From NCBI GenBank assembly GCA_022360275.1, contig JAKSDC010000049.1:1-23756 (forward strand): a DNA stretch of 23,756 nucleotides. Reading direction: 5' to 3'. Numbering within the stretch: position 1 is the stretch's first letter; every line of letters begins with the position of its first letter. Below, piece after piece: positions 1 to 8,146 of this stretch. The position numbers and the translations under genes were made by a program. The notes beneath the pieces are model-generated. The model saw only the letters and a program-made list of their open reading frames with translations, did no database searches and was not told the DNA's origin. This DNA is from Chlorobiales bacterium. Lineage in GTDB: Bacteria > Bacteroidota > Chlorobiia > Chlorobiales > Chlorobiaceae.

Positions 1-878
1 AATTTGAATTTTTTCAATATGGCGAGCCCCTCTTCCAATTCCTGCTGACTGATTTTTCCAAGCTGGTGCGAGAGGTGCAGGGCGCAAATCATCCCTATTG
101 CAACAGCTTCTCCATGGCGGATATGGCGGTAATCGGCAAGCTTTTCAAAACCGTGAGCGAACGTATGCCCGAAATTCAAGGTTGCCCGCAAACCGCTCTG
201 CTCCCTGAAATCCTGTCCCACTACATCGGCTTTAATGCGGGCGCTTTTACGGATCGCTTCGGTAACATAAGGATCTTTGATGGCGATAATCTCCTCGAAA
301 TGTTTATCGACATACTCGAGAAACGCTTTGTCGGCAATAAATCCGTATTTCACCACTTCGGCCATGCCGGCATATACCTCGCGTTCAGGGAGTGATTTCA
401 GATATGAAGGGTCAATCAGCACGAGCTCCGGCATGTGAAAGAAACCGATGAGATTTTTGCCCAGAGGATGGTTGATCGCAACCTTGCCGCCTATAGAGCT
501 ATCGGTCATGGCAAGCAGGGTTGTGGGGAGCTGGATGACCGGTATGCCGCGGTAGTAGCTCGCAGCTATATACCCGCCAAGGTCACCCACCACGCCTCCT
601 CCGACGGCAAGCAGATTCCAGCTCCTGTCCACGTCGGCCTCGATCAGCTCTCCGTATAACCGATAGGCTGTACGGAAGCTTTTGGAGGTTTCCCTGGCCG
701 GAACGATCAGCTCGAAAACCCTGAATCCCTGATCTTTCAGCGAGACAAGGATCTCTTTGCCGAAAAGGGCTTTTGTGTTTTCATCAAAAAGTACAACGGT
801 TTTTTTTCTCAGTTTATGCTTGAAAAACAATTCTTCAAGTTGGGTATAAACAGGTGTGCCGACGATAATTTCACTCAC
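1..878 (-). CDS. aroB: 3-dehydroquinate synthase AroB (3' end cut by window edge)
   Basis: Cytosolic NAD- and metal-dependent enzyme that cyclises DAHP to 3-dehydroquinate, step 2 of the shikimate pathway. The minus frame is open from a GTG at 878-876 to the window start, giving 292 codons of a protein usually about 350-370 aa. Visible hallmarks are a glycine-rich NAD-binding stretch (GGGVVGDLGGY), the LPTTLLAMTDSSIGGK block, and metal ligands in their usual contexts: E174 (AEVVKYG), H238 (NFGHTFAH) and H255 (RHGEAVAIGM). The GTG start is the only plausible one, because the aroK stop and the family N-terminus (SEIIVGTP) fit it. It overlaps the end of aroK by 8 nt (GTGAGTGA), so translational coupling is likely. 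The product call is secure; only the C-terminus is missing. Confidence 0.95.
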   Translation of the reverse strand, partial: MSEIIVGTPVYTQLEELFFKHKLRKKTVVLFDENTKALFGKEILVSLKDQGFRVFELIVPARETSKSFRTAYRLYGELIEADVDRSWNLLAVGGGVVGDLGGYIAASYYRGIPVIQLPTTLLAMTDSSIGGKVAINHPLGKNLIGFFHMPELVLIDPSYLKSLPEREVYAGMAEVVKYGFIADKAFLEYVDKHFEEIIAIKDPYVTEAIRKSARIKADVVGQDFREQSGLRATLNFGHTFAHGFEKLADYRHIRHGEAVAIGMICALHLSHQLGKISQQELEEGLAILKKFK

Positions 879-1470
879 TTTTCGTATGCTTTGTTGTTTT
901 CTCGGCAAATTGCCGGTTTTTTGCTCGGCGGACATACCGCTCGATCTTTCTTGTCAGCTCTTCTACCGTTGAGCCAATCCGTTTTGTGTCGGTTTCAACA
1001 ATGATCCGGGCGGTTTTGTAGCGGGGTTCGCGTTTTTCAAGCAAGGCAAGGATTTTTTTCTCGAGCTCTTCCCGCGAAAGACGCTCGCCACTGTCTCCTT
1101 TCATCAACGGCCGGTCGGTCTTGTGACTCAACCGCTTTGCAAGAGCTTCCGGGCTCGAGTACAGATAGACCAGGGTACCGGAAGCGATGATCAGGGAGAA
1201 ACAACGGTCGTTCTGTAATACCCCGCCGCCAAGAGAAACGATCAGTTCTTTAGTGTCGATAATTCCCTCGAGAACGTCCAGTTCCAGAGCCCTGAAATGC
1301 GCTTCACCTTCTTCGGCAAATATCTCGCTAATCGACTTTCCGGCAAGCCGTTCGATTTCCTTGTCGAGGTCCAGGAAATCATAACCAAGTGAATTGGCCA
1401 ACAGCGGTCCGATAGTCGATTTCCCGGAGCCGCTGAAACCGGTAAGAAATATCAGCGAAGGGTGCTTCAT
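871..1470 (-). CDS. aroK: Shikimate kinase AroK
   Basis: Phosphorylates shikimate to shikimate 3-phosphate with ATP (shikimate pathway step 5). The 199-aa protein has a P-loop GFSGSGKS at residues 11-18, the shikimate-site aspartates in DLD (34-36), R60 in the HFRALE segment, a GGG triplet at 81-83, and a lid-region arginine in TDRPLMKGD. It is longer than the usual ~170 aa because of a lysine/arginine-rich C-terminal tail. ATG at 1470 is directly preceded by TGAGGG, closer than an ideal Shine-Dalgarno spacing. It lies upstream of and overlaps aroB, forming an aroK-aroB operon, a common bacterial pairing. Confidence 0.95.
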   Translation of the reverse strand: MKHPSLIFLTGFSGSGKSTIGPLLANSLGYDFLDLDKEIERLAGKSISEIFAEEGEAHFRALELDVLEGIIDTKELIVSLGGGVLQNDRCFSLIIASGTLVYLYSSPEALAKRLSHKTDRPLMKGDSGERLSREELEKKILALLEKREPRYKTARIIVETDTKRIGSTVEELTRKIERYVRRAKNRQFAEKTTKHTKSE

Positions 1471-1637
1471 CCCTCAGAATGCTTGTGTAACGTTCTTTAC
1501 CTGAATAAAAATACTTTCTCCATAAACCTGCAACGTTTCCTCTTGCACGAATTGCAGATGATATCGGAGTTATGCGCGGAATATACGTTAAAAAAGTGTG
1601 AGACGCCCTATATTGGTAAAGTCACTACATTCAACCC

Positions 1638-1868
1638 ATGATTACAATGGAACAGCGAAACATTCACACCAATGGAAAAAAAGGGGATGCAACATGCCCG
1701 GTATGCGGTGCCACGTTTGAATGCAAACTTTCAACGGAGTGCTGGTGCGGTTCAGTGAACGTGCTTCCGGAAGTAAGGGCTTATCTTGCCGATCGTTATG
1801 AAACCTGCCTCTGCAGGAACTGTCTTGAAGAGTTGATTGAAAAAGCCGAAGCCGGTAAGCTTTTATGA
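1638..1868 (+). CDS. Cysteine-rich CWC family protein
   Basis: A 76-aa protein with eight cysteines, at 20, 23, 29, 35, 37, 57, 59 and 62. The first five form CPVCG...FEC...ECWC, the signature of the Cys_rich_CWC family, and the last three form CLCRNC. The pattern suggests a structural zinc-binding fold. No specific function is known to me for the family. The start may be the ATG at 1638 or the one at 1647; neither has a clear ribosome binding site. It is divergent from aroK and 105 nt upstream of the GNAT gene on the same strand, so co-transcription is possible but not shown. Confidence 0.8.
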   Translation: MITMEQRNIHTNGKKGDATCPVCGATFECKLSTECWCGSVNVLPEVRAYLADRYETCLCRNCLEELIEKAEAGKLL

Positions 1869-1973
1869 AAACTCTTGTGTGAGTCGAGATGGCTGCGAGC
1901 CTGCTCATGCATACCCCTCTGAAGTGCTGTTGTTGCATTATACTGTCTCCAAGTAAAAAAGTCTTCATGTACC

Positions 1974-2828
1974 ATGAATAAAGACCATGAATACACGATC
2001 AGGACGATGACTCTTCCTGAAATCGATTTTGCCATCGAATGGGCTGCCCGTGAAGGCTGGAACCCCGGCCTTGGCGATAAGGAGTGTTTTTATCGTGCCG
2101 ATCCTGGAGGATTCCTGATCGGCCTGATCGACAACAAGCCGGCAGGGACGATCTCGGCTGTCAGGTACGGCCCGTCTTTCGGGTTCATCGGATTGTACAT
2201 CGTGCTTCCGGAATATCGTGGTACGGCAATAGGCTTCAGGCTTGGCCGTTCAGTGCTCAGACGGCTTCGGGGGATGACTGTAGGCCTTGACGGTGTATTG
2301 GAACGTAAAGAAAATTACCAGGAACTCGGCTTTACCTTCGCGTACAGTAATATGCGTTACAAGGGGGCGGGAGGTGGAAAACAGGGCTCACATCAGGGGA
2401 TTTCGGAACTATCGTCGATCCCGTTTACCGATTTGCTCGCCTACGACCGGGTATTATTTCCAGGTGATCGAAAGGAATTTCTCGATTGCTGGATACGGCA
2501 ACCGGGGAGCACAGCCCTTGGAATCAGTGAACGTAACCGTCTTGCCGGATACGGCGTCATACGTCCCTGTCGATCAGGGTACAAAATCGGCCCGTTGTTT
2601 GCGGACCGTCCAGAACTCGCTGAACAACTTTTCCGGGCTCTTAAAACCTCCGTGCCCAACGGCTCGCCAGTATATCTCGATATACCTGAAAGCAATTCAG
2701 CCGCAATCGATCTGGTTCAACGGCACGGTATGAAGGTTGTTTTCAAAACTGCACGAATGTACATGGGCCAACAGCCGGATCTTTGCATCGATAGGATATT
2801 CGGGATCACGACTTTTGAGCTTGGATGA
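1974..2828 (+). CDS. GNAT family N-acetyltransferase, two-domain
   Basis: Predicted to transfer an acetyl group from acetyl-CoA to an amine; the substrate is unknown. The 284-aa protein has an N-terminal GNAT domain (about residues 8-135) with the acetyl-CoA pyrophosphate-binding motif at 82-87 (RGTAIG) following the beta-strand FIGLYIVLPEY. A second domain (about 150-284, containing RNRLAGYGVIRP, YKIGPLFAD and VYLDIPESN) resembles the C-terminal half seen in two-domain GNATs (Acetyltransf_18 type). The length fits that architecture. The upstream ATG context lacks a clear Shine-Dalgarno. No neighbour identifies a target. Confidence 0.85.
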   Translation: MNKDHEYTIRTMTLPEIDFAIEWAAREGWNPGLGDKECFYRADPGGFLIGLIDNKPAGTISAVRYGPSFGFIGLYIVLPEYRGTAIGFRLGRSVLRRLRGMTVGLDGVLERKENYQELGFTFAYSNMRYKGAGGGKQGSHQGISELSSIPFTDLLAYDRVLFPGDRKEFLDCWIRQPGSTALGISERNRLAGYGVIRPCRSGYKIGPLFADRPELAEQLFRALKTSVPNGSPVYLDIPESNSAAIDLVQRHGMKVVFKTARMYMGQQPDLCIDRIFGITTFELG

Positions 2829-2995
2829 GCAATAGCCCCCGAAAGATTCTGAGAAGAACCGAGCACGTCGCAAGCAGCAAACATGTCGAACGGTTCTGTT
2901 CGGAGCAGAAACTCCATCAAGAAGTGGACGTCTGTCTGTCGCGCAGAGCGTCTTTTGATAGCTGTTTGGCGGTACGTTGACTTGTTCAGCAGCAA

Positions 2996-3319
2996 CTAAT
3001 ACAAGGTTATCGGTGCCAGCCTTGTATAGCCCCGTATATATATTAATCGGCGAAATACCAACTCTCTGCGCCAATAAAGCTCCAGGTCATAATTGGCTGG
3101 AAAAGGGACATAATTAAAAAAAAACTTGCCCCTCGTATCCGTGAATTGCGAGGGACTAGGCCCCACCCTGGGATTGTATAGTATTACTTCCATTCCTGGT
3201 ATGGGGATTCCATTTGCATTTACTATCTGGCCACTTAGAGATTCGGCAATCACTCCGCGTAAAGGGATGGACAGTATGATTGCCAGCGTTATTTGGATGA
3301 TAAAAAATCTTGACAGCAT
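2996..3319 (-). CDS. Secreted small protein with carboxypeptidase-regulatory-like domain
   Basis: A 107-aa protein with an N-terminal signal peptide: hydrophobic residues about 5-25, with probable cleavage after the GVIA region. Residues about 28-75 read as a transthyretin-like/CarboxypepD_reg beta-sandwich (SGQIVNANGIPIPGMEVIL, then TDTRGKFFF). Such domains in Bacteroidetes/Chlorobi usually sit in envelope proteins; here the domain stands alone and is short. It follows the 180-aa membrane protein gene by 31 nt on the same strand, so the two are likely co-transcribed. The function is unknown. A conserved domain plus a signal peptide supports a real gene. Confidence 0.7.
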   Translation of the reverse strand: MLSRFFIIQITLAIILSIPLRGVIAESLSGQIVNANGIPIPGMEVILYNPRVGPSPSQFTDTRGKFFFNYVPFPANYDLELYWRRELVFRRLIYIRGYTRLAPITLY

Positions 3320-3350
3320 TTTCGTTTACTTGGCAAATGGGTTTTTAATA

Positions 3351-3893
3351 TTATTCGCTTTGTCGATCGGGTATATGTTCTTGTGGTTGTATATCTTTAA
3401 TTTTCAGGTTCCCGACATTCACATCACCTATAGAGATTTTGCCGTTAGAAATAGCTGCAGTTTTTATGATTTCCGGTTTATCATATCCAGGCGCGACGAT
3501 CTTGATAATCATATTCTCCAAATGAGGGTGCACTGTCGCTCTGACCTGACCGTCATCCTCATCGACATTGCTTATCCACGGACCGGCGAGTACTTCGACT
3601 CTGACACCTCTCAATTCATCCTCTGAAGATACTTTTCCGCTAAGTTTATATTCCTTTAATGTTCCTTCTTTGGCGAACCATGCAGAAAAGACAAAGAAAA
3701 TCAAGCCAATGACAAATAATGCAATGCTTGGATAGCGCGTTGTTAGCTTAATCTGCTTGCCTAACTCGGCTGTAAAGGCCTCTTTTTGAGATGCTTCACT
3801 CAAAGAGATGGCGCCTTTCCAAAGAAGAAGCATTGAGCCTATGACCAGGCATAAACCGGTTATCGCGCCGATAAGTGTAATCCAATCAAACAC
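3351..3893 (-). CDS. Two-TM membrane protein with soluble beta-rich C-terminal domain
   Basis: A 180-aa protein not assigned to a named family. Transmembrane helices are visible at about 4-26 and 54-74. The remaining ~105 residues are beta-rich (YKLSGKVSSED, GVRVEVLAG, MIIKIVAPGY) and look like an Ig/prealbumin-type domain, related in style to that of the downstream 107-aa protein. The start is a GTG at 3893-3891 with a good AGGAGG a few nucleotides upstream (around 3900-3905); the ATG just upstream of the GTG is out of frame. It is probably the first gene of a two-gene envelope operon. Confidence 0.65.
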   Translation of the reverse strand: MFDWITLIGAITGLCLVIGSMLLLWKGAISLSEASQKEAFTAELGKQIKLTTRYPSIALFVIGLIFFVFSAWFAKEGTLKEYKLSGKVSSEDELRGVRVEVLAGPWISNVDEDDGQVRATVHPHLENMIIKIVAPGYDKPEIIKTAAISNGKISIGDVNVGNLKIKDIQPQEHIPDRQSE

Positions 3894-3982
3894 ATGTCCT
3901 CCTTGTTCGATCCGAAATGAGTGAGTGGGGAATAATAAGCTTGCAGAGAAGTGTTGTGTTTTAGTGTTTGCTGCTGCGCCAT
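3860..3982 (-). CDS. Possible small ORF with perfect Shine-Dalgarno (40 aa)
   Basis: A 40-codon frame begins with ATG at 3982-3980 (MAQQQTLKHNTSLQAYYSPL...) and overlaps the start of the 180-aa membrane protein gene in another frame. It is preceded by AGGAGGTGAT (3995-3986), a ten-base perfect complement of the usual 16S rRNA 3' end, at normal spacing. The same frame is open further upstream to a GTG at 4036. No family is recognised and the composition (Gln-rich, polar) is uninformative. It could be a leader peptide coupled to the membrane protein gene, or chance. Confidence 0.22.
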   Translation of the reverse strand: MAQQQTLKHNTSLQAYYSPLTHFGSNKEDMCLIGLHLSAR

Positions 3983-4439
3983 GGCATCACCTCCTGCGGC
4001 GGCAACCAGCCATTCGGCTTTCTGCTGCTGTGTCACACTTGCTCATTACAGGCACAAGCATTGTGAATACGGAATTCAATGGCGCAGTGAATACAAGCAA
4101 TTTCTCAAGTATAAATTTAGGAAAATTCTTTTTGATTTTTTTTGGTTTTTTTATACAGAATGACGGTTTCTATCATCGAACCTGTAAGTGTCGAATGTGG
4201 CTAATCACTTCGCGGCAGCCATAGAAGCCAAATTCAGTTCCGTTTATCTCCAAAAGCCGATTATGGTAACCCTCGACCTGCGCTTGTTTATTCAATCGGA
4301 TTTTTTTTCTGAACGTCCTTCTGTAACCGTATTACGACAAGCACCTTTATTTCGCATAGACGTTGAACCTTCATCTGAAAATGGTTTGAATTTATCAAGG
4401 TGGCGTTATCTCTGAAAAAAGTACTTTGGTTTCAAATCT
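3900..4439. other. Long AT-rich intergenic stretch
   Basis: No convincing gene was found on either strand apart from the short ORF at its left edge. The frames longer than 60 codons here have atypical composition and no recognisable domain. The stretch includes T-runs around 4130-4153. No tRNA-like cloverleaf or strong hairpin was noticed. It may be a decayed gene or simply a spacer between two leftward units. Confidence 0.5.
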
Positions 4440-4637
4440 CTAACTGCAAGTGATACATAGGCTTGGGGCGACAAGGCCAAGCAGCTCCTTGAGTGTCTTG
4501 ATCTGCCTGGTGACAATGTTAAGTGTGTCCGAATACGCAAAGTCTCCATTGATGTTCGGATGAAGGGAGATGAGGATTGTTGCGACTAAAGTGGTTTGAG
4601 GAGCTTCGGTAATCCTCTTTGCAGTGAGAGCCAGCCA
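4440..4637 (-). other. In-frame open stretch after the nuclease stop codon
   Basis: Directly after the TAG (4640-4638) of the SNase-like gene, the same frame stays open for 65 codons to a TAG at 4442-4440. The C-terminal part (TLNIVTRQIKTLKELLGL) looks amphipathic and protein-like. There is no ATG in a position to start it. It could be a fragment of a decayed gene, an ancestral C-terminal extension cut off by a nonsense change, or chance. Confidence 0.25.
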
Positions 4638-5555
4638 CTATTTGGATGAAAGAGCCTCATCAATAACTTGATCCGTATGACGTACGACAATTTGTGGCTT
4701 GTCATGGTACAGACTCAACGTTCCATGGACATAGGCATAGCTTCTTCTCGGATGGGCAGCATCTCCAAAGATGTATCGTGTCTCCAGCAGCCTTACAATA
4801 CCTTGCCCCTCATCGGATTCGATATCCGGTAGAAAGAGGCTGAATGGCTGTTCTTCAGAGCCGATCAGGATCAGGGCGCTACGAGCTCCGACTTTTTTTA
4901 TGCTCCGCAATTCAGTGAAGACAGTCGCTTCTTTTTCCTCCTCCGCAAGCGATATCAATGTATCGTAATCCAGCCTGGTGTTAAAGAGGTTTTCGGTTGA
5001 TTGCCTCGCTGCGCGGTAACGGTCGATAATCTCAGCGCGCAGTTTCCACCACGTTCCAAGTGCCGCATAATTGCGTATTTCCGAACCGTTGACGCCAATC
5101 TGATCCCAAACGCCAAGGGTCTCAATCTGTGCCTCCCGCTCTGCTATTTGGTATTTTTTGTGCAAGTCCTCCCATTGAGCATTACCGTATTTCATGAAAT
5201 ACGGGCTGTATCCCTCTCGAATCATGGTTTCTTGAAAGTCTACGCCATCTTTCATCACAAAAACCAGCAATCTTCCATAATTGCCCCGATACTTTTTCAG
5301 GCACACTTCACAATCTTCAGAACTTGGAAAAACCAGTTCAACTTCATCATCTGGTGAAAAGAAAGCCTCAGCACGGAGCTTTGCCTTTTTTCCCCATGGA
5401 GTCACCGGTTTACTGCCGCCTGCATTGGACTCCTCTGTATCAAGAGCGAGAATGCGTAATGATTCGTCTTTCTCTGTATTGGGAAGAAAAACTCTGATGG
5501 TATCGCCATCGACAACCCGGCTGACCCTGGCGGTAATTGTAGTAGGCGGTGCCAT
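4638..5555 (-). CDS. Staphylococcal-nuclease-like (SNase) domain protein
   Basis: A 305-aa protein. The N-terminal domain (about 5-152) is a thermonuclease/SNase OB fold: RVVDGDTIRV near residues 13-22, then RILALDTEE (34-42) and YGRLLVFV (93-100). These supply the equivalents of the catalytic residues Arg35, Glu43 and Arg87 as R34, E42 and R95, so phosphodiesterase activity is plausible. The C-terminal ~120 residues include a helical stretch and an OB-like strand pattern (YAYVHGTLSLYHDKPQIVV) that may bind nucleic acid. There is no signal peptide, unlike secreted thermonucleases, so a cytosolic role is inferred. ATG at 5555 has AGGAAA about 8 nt upstream. It is monocistronic as far as visible. 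Confidence 0.82.
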   Translation of the reverse strand: MAPPTTITARVSRVVDGDTIRVFLPNTEKDESLRILALDTEESNAGGSKPVTPWGKKAKLRAEAFFSPDDEVELVFPSSEDCEVCLKKYRGNYGRLLVFVMKDGVDFQETMIREGYSPYFMKYGNAQWEDLHKKYQIAEREAQIETLGVWDQIGVNGSEIRNYAALGTWWKLRAEIIDRYRAARQSTENLFNTRLDYDTLISLAEEEKEATVFTELRSIKKVGARSALILIGSEEQPFSLFLPDIESDEGQGIVRLLETRYIFGDAAHPRRSYAYVHGTLSLYHDKPQIVVRHTDQVIDEALSSK

Positions 5556-5700
5556 AACCGTTTTCCTATAGCTTGGTGTGGAAGGGGGGTGATCGGTTGC
5601 TTCAGAAAAAATACAACAAAAGAAAGGAAAGCCGAAAAAAGATCAATTAACTATCCGATAAAATATCGTGTCTATTAACAGTGAATCTGTGAAAAACCGC

Positions 5701-7008
5701 TCAGTGATTTCGGGGCACCAATACTGTTCCATACAGCTCATAGGCTGTACTATCCTCAATCATAGCTATACAAAAATCGCCGGGCTTGAGATCGGCTTCA
5801 CCCATGTTCAGGATACACTCGTTATCTACTTCGGGAGCGTCATATTGCGTTCTGCAGTAAGCCGTTTGACCATCCGCTTCATCGATCAGGACTTCTATCG
5901 TTTGCCTTTCGAGCTGTTTATTGTTGTCTCTTGAAATGCCTTCCTGCAGCTCCATGATCTCACGTACTCTTTCCTGTTTCTTTTCTTTCTCTACATTGTC
6001 CTCGAGGGTCGCGTAAACCGAAGTATGCTCCTCATGGCTGTAGGGGAAACAGCCGAGACGGTCGAAACGGAAATCCCGGACGAACTCAAGCAATTCCTCG
6101 AACTCCGCCCTTGTTTCGCCGGGATAGCCGGTGATCATCGTGGTGCGAAGCCTGATATCGGGGTTGCGGTCGCGGATGGATTCCAGGAGGCGGATGGTTT
6201 CGTCTTTGCTTATGCCTCGCTTCATCGAGGCAAGGATGCGATCGTTGATATGCTGAATGGGTATGTCGAGGTAGTTGCAGATGTTTTGCCTCTCACGCAT
6301 GGTGTCGATAACCTCCAGCGGGAAGTTCTGCGGGTAGGCATACAGCAGCCTGATCCAGTGGAAATCCAGGTCCGAAAGCTGTTGCAGCAGGTCGTTCAAC
6401 TGTGATGAACCATTGAGGTCATAGCCGTAGTAGCTGATGTCCTGAGCGATGACGTTCAGCTCTTTTACCCCTTTTTCCCTGAGCGAACGTGCTTCTTTGA
6501 CAAGCGTTTCGACAGGTTCGCTGGTGTACTTTCCCCTCATTTTCGGGATTGCGCAGAATGAGCAGGTGCGGCTGCATCCTTCGGCAATCTTCAGCCATGC
6601 ATAGTGCGGCGGTGTGAGCAGGGTGCGTTCGTGCAGGTGTTGCGGTGAAAGAGTGCCTCCGAGCATTGCAATGATTTCCTCCATATCGGACGTTCCGAAA
6701 AAACGATCGACTTCCGGAAGCTCGGCCCGGAGTTCCCTGGCATACAGCGCACTGAGGCATCCCATGACATAGAGGGCTGTTATCTCTCCCTGTTTCCGTT
6801 TTTCCGCAGCGGCAAGTATTTCGTCTATCGATTCGGTTTTGGCATCAGCGATGAAGCCGCAGGTGTTAATGATGACGATGTCCGCGTCGTCGGCATGTTC
6901 CACAAAGTGCAGTCCGTTTTTTTCTGCCTGACTGATGAGTTTTTCAGAATCGACGGTGTTTTTGGAGCAGCCGAGGCTCAGGAGAAAGATCGATCTGTTT
7001 CGGAGCAT
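5701..7008 (-). CDS. rimO: Ribosomal protein S12 methylthiotransferase RimO
   Basis: Radical SAM methylthiotransferase that adds a methylthio group to the conserved Asp of ribosomal protein S12. The 435-aa reading shows the UPF0004 domain with auxiliary-cluster cysteines C14, C50 and C84, the radical SAM triad C145-x3-C149-x2-C152 (EGCSRTCSFC), and a C-terminal TRAM domain (about 365-435). The SLGCSKNTVDSE and AYPQNFP segments favour RimO over MiaB. The frame is open upstream to 7395, but that extension lies inside tgt and has non-protein-like composition. ATG at 7008 gives the standard N-terminus and leaves only 4 nt after the tgt stop. It forms a tgt-rimO operon. Confidence 0.95.
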   Translation of the reverse strand: MLRNRSIFLLSLGCSKNTVDSEKLISQAEKNGLHFVEHADDADIVIINTCGFIADAKTESIDEILAAAEKRKQGEITALYVMGCLSALYARELRAELPEVDRFFGTSDMEEIIAMLGGTLSPQHLHERTLLTPPHYAWLKIAEGCSRTCSFCAIPKMRGKYTSEPVETLVKEARSLREKGVKELNVIAQDISYYGYDLNGSSQLNDLLQQLSDLDFHWIRLLYAYPQNFPLEVIDTMRERQNICNYLDIPIQHINDRILASMKRGISKDETIRLLESIRDRNPDIRLRTTMITGYPGETRAEFEELLEFVRDFRFDRLGCFPYSHEEHTSVYATLEDNVEKEKKQERVREIMELQEGISRDNNKQLERQTIEVLIDEADGQTAYCRTQYDAPEVDNECILNMGEADLKPGDFCIAMIEDSTAYELYGTVLVPRNH

Positions 7009-7012
7009 GGTA

Positions 7013-8146
7013 TCAGGATTGTTTTTCGGCATTGAACGTCTGGAGGAAGCTTTCTTTCCATTCTCTGAAACTGCCCTGAATGATCTGTGCCCTTGCGGTC
7101 CGGGTGAGCCACATGAAAAAAGAGATATTGTGCAAAGTACAGAGCTTGAGGCCAAGTATCTCGCCGACGTTGAGCAGGTGGCGGATGTAGGCTCTCGAAT
7201 AGTTCCTGCAGACATGGTTGTCGAATCCTTCGTCGATGGAATTGAAATCCCCGGCAAATCGTGCGGAACGGAGATTGATATGTCCGTTTCTTGTATAAAC
7301 TCTTCCGTTCCGGGCTTCACGGGTGGGGATGACGCAATCGAACATGTCGATACCCCGCTCGATGGCATTGAGAATGTTTTCGGGAGTGCCGACACCCATC
7401 AGGTAGCGCGGTTTGTTTTCAGGAAGAACCGTGTGGGACAGTTCGAGTATCCGGTACATCTCTTCTGCCGGTTCTCCGACAGCGAGACCGCCGATTGAGT
7501 AACCGTCCAAATCCAGATCGACAAGTTCTTTGCTGATTTGCTTGCGCAGGTCAGAGAAAGTTCCCCCCTGGGTAATACCGAAAAGTGCCTGATGGTAACC
7601 GTAGCGCGGCTGTGTGGCTGCAAGGTGTTTTTTTGCCCTCTCGGCCCAGCGCACGGTCATGTCCCCCGACTCTTTGACGTAGTTTTTTTCCGCTGGCCAG
7701 GGAGGGCACTCGTCGAGCGGCATCATGATATCGCTGCCGATGATTCGCTGGGTCTCGATGACGTTTTCCGGCGTGAAACACAGCATGGAACCGTCGATAT
7801 GGGATTTGAAACGCACGCCTTCCTCGCTGATGGTTCGGAGTTCAGAAAGAGAATAAACCTGGTAGCCCCCGCTGTCGGTAAGAAGCGGCTTGTCCCAGTT
7901 CATGAATCGGTGTATGCCGCCTGCCTTGCCGATAATGTCGTTGCCGGGTCTGAGGTAAAGATGATAGGTGTTTGCAAGGATTATATGCGCATGTTGGGTT
8001 TTCAGTTCTTCAGGCTCGACCGATTTCACGCTGGCCCTGGTACCGACAGGCATGAAGACCGGCGTGGGTATTTCCCCATGATCGGTATACAGAACTCCAT
8101 TTCTTGCGGCTGTGCCGGAATCTTTGTTGATAACGGTAAAATTCAT
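7013..8146 (-). CDS. tgt: tRNA-guanine transglycosylase Tgt
   Basis: Exchanges guanine-34 for the queuosine precursor preQ1 in GUN-anticodon tRNAs. The 377-aa length is normal. Catalytic features are present: TDSGGYQ with D91, substrate-binding D145 (MPLDECPPWP), GGLAVGEP (219-226) and the nucleophile context GIDMFDCV (D270). The zinc site is unusual: the family's CxCxxC appears as F308-D-N310-H-V-C313, so only C313 and H339 (TLHN) of the four usual ligands remain. From memory, Bacteroidetes Tgt proteins also lack these cysteines. It is the first gene of an operon with rimO. Function is secure by overall similarity; metal binding is uncertain. Confidence 0.94.
   Translation of the reverse strand: MNFTVINKDSGTAARNGVLYTDHGEIPTPVFMPVGTRASVKSVEPEELKTQHAHIILANTYHLYLRPGNDIIGKAGGIHRFMNWDKPLLTDSGGYQVYSLSELRTISEEGVRFKSHIDGSMLCFTPENVIETQRIIGSDIMMPLDECPPWPAEKNYVKESGDMTVRWAERAKKHLAATQPRYGYHQALFGITQGGTFSDLRKQISKELVDLDLDGYSIGGLAVGEPAEEMYRILELSHTVLPENKPRYLMGVGTPENILNAIERGIDMFDCVIPTREARNGRVYTRNGHINLRSARFAGDFNSIDEGFDNHVCRNYSRAYIRHLLNVGEILGLKLCTLHNISFFMWLTRTARAQIIQGSFREWKESFLQTFNAEKQS

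Noticed and set aside
2855..2897. AGAACCG...CGGTTCT inverted repeat after the GNAT gene as a terminator
   Set aside because: Seven-base arms are separated by 29 nt with no T-tract.
3986..3995. ATCACCTCCT on the plus strand as a fragment of a 16S rRNA gene end
   Set aside because: The flanking bases do not match the conserved 16S 3' region and no other rRNA sequence is present.
3925..4224. 99-aa plus-strand frame in the AT-rich spacer
   Set aside because: Low-complexity, Cys/Ala then Phe-rich reading with no homology signal. The opposite strand has the stronger start signal.
7009..7395. N-terminal extension of RimO to 7395 (564-aa reading)
   Set aside because: It lies wholly inside tgt on the same strand, has Ser/Pro-rich non-homologous composition, and the RimO family begins at the ATG at 7008.
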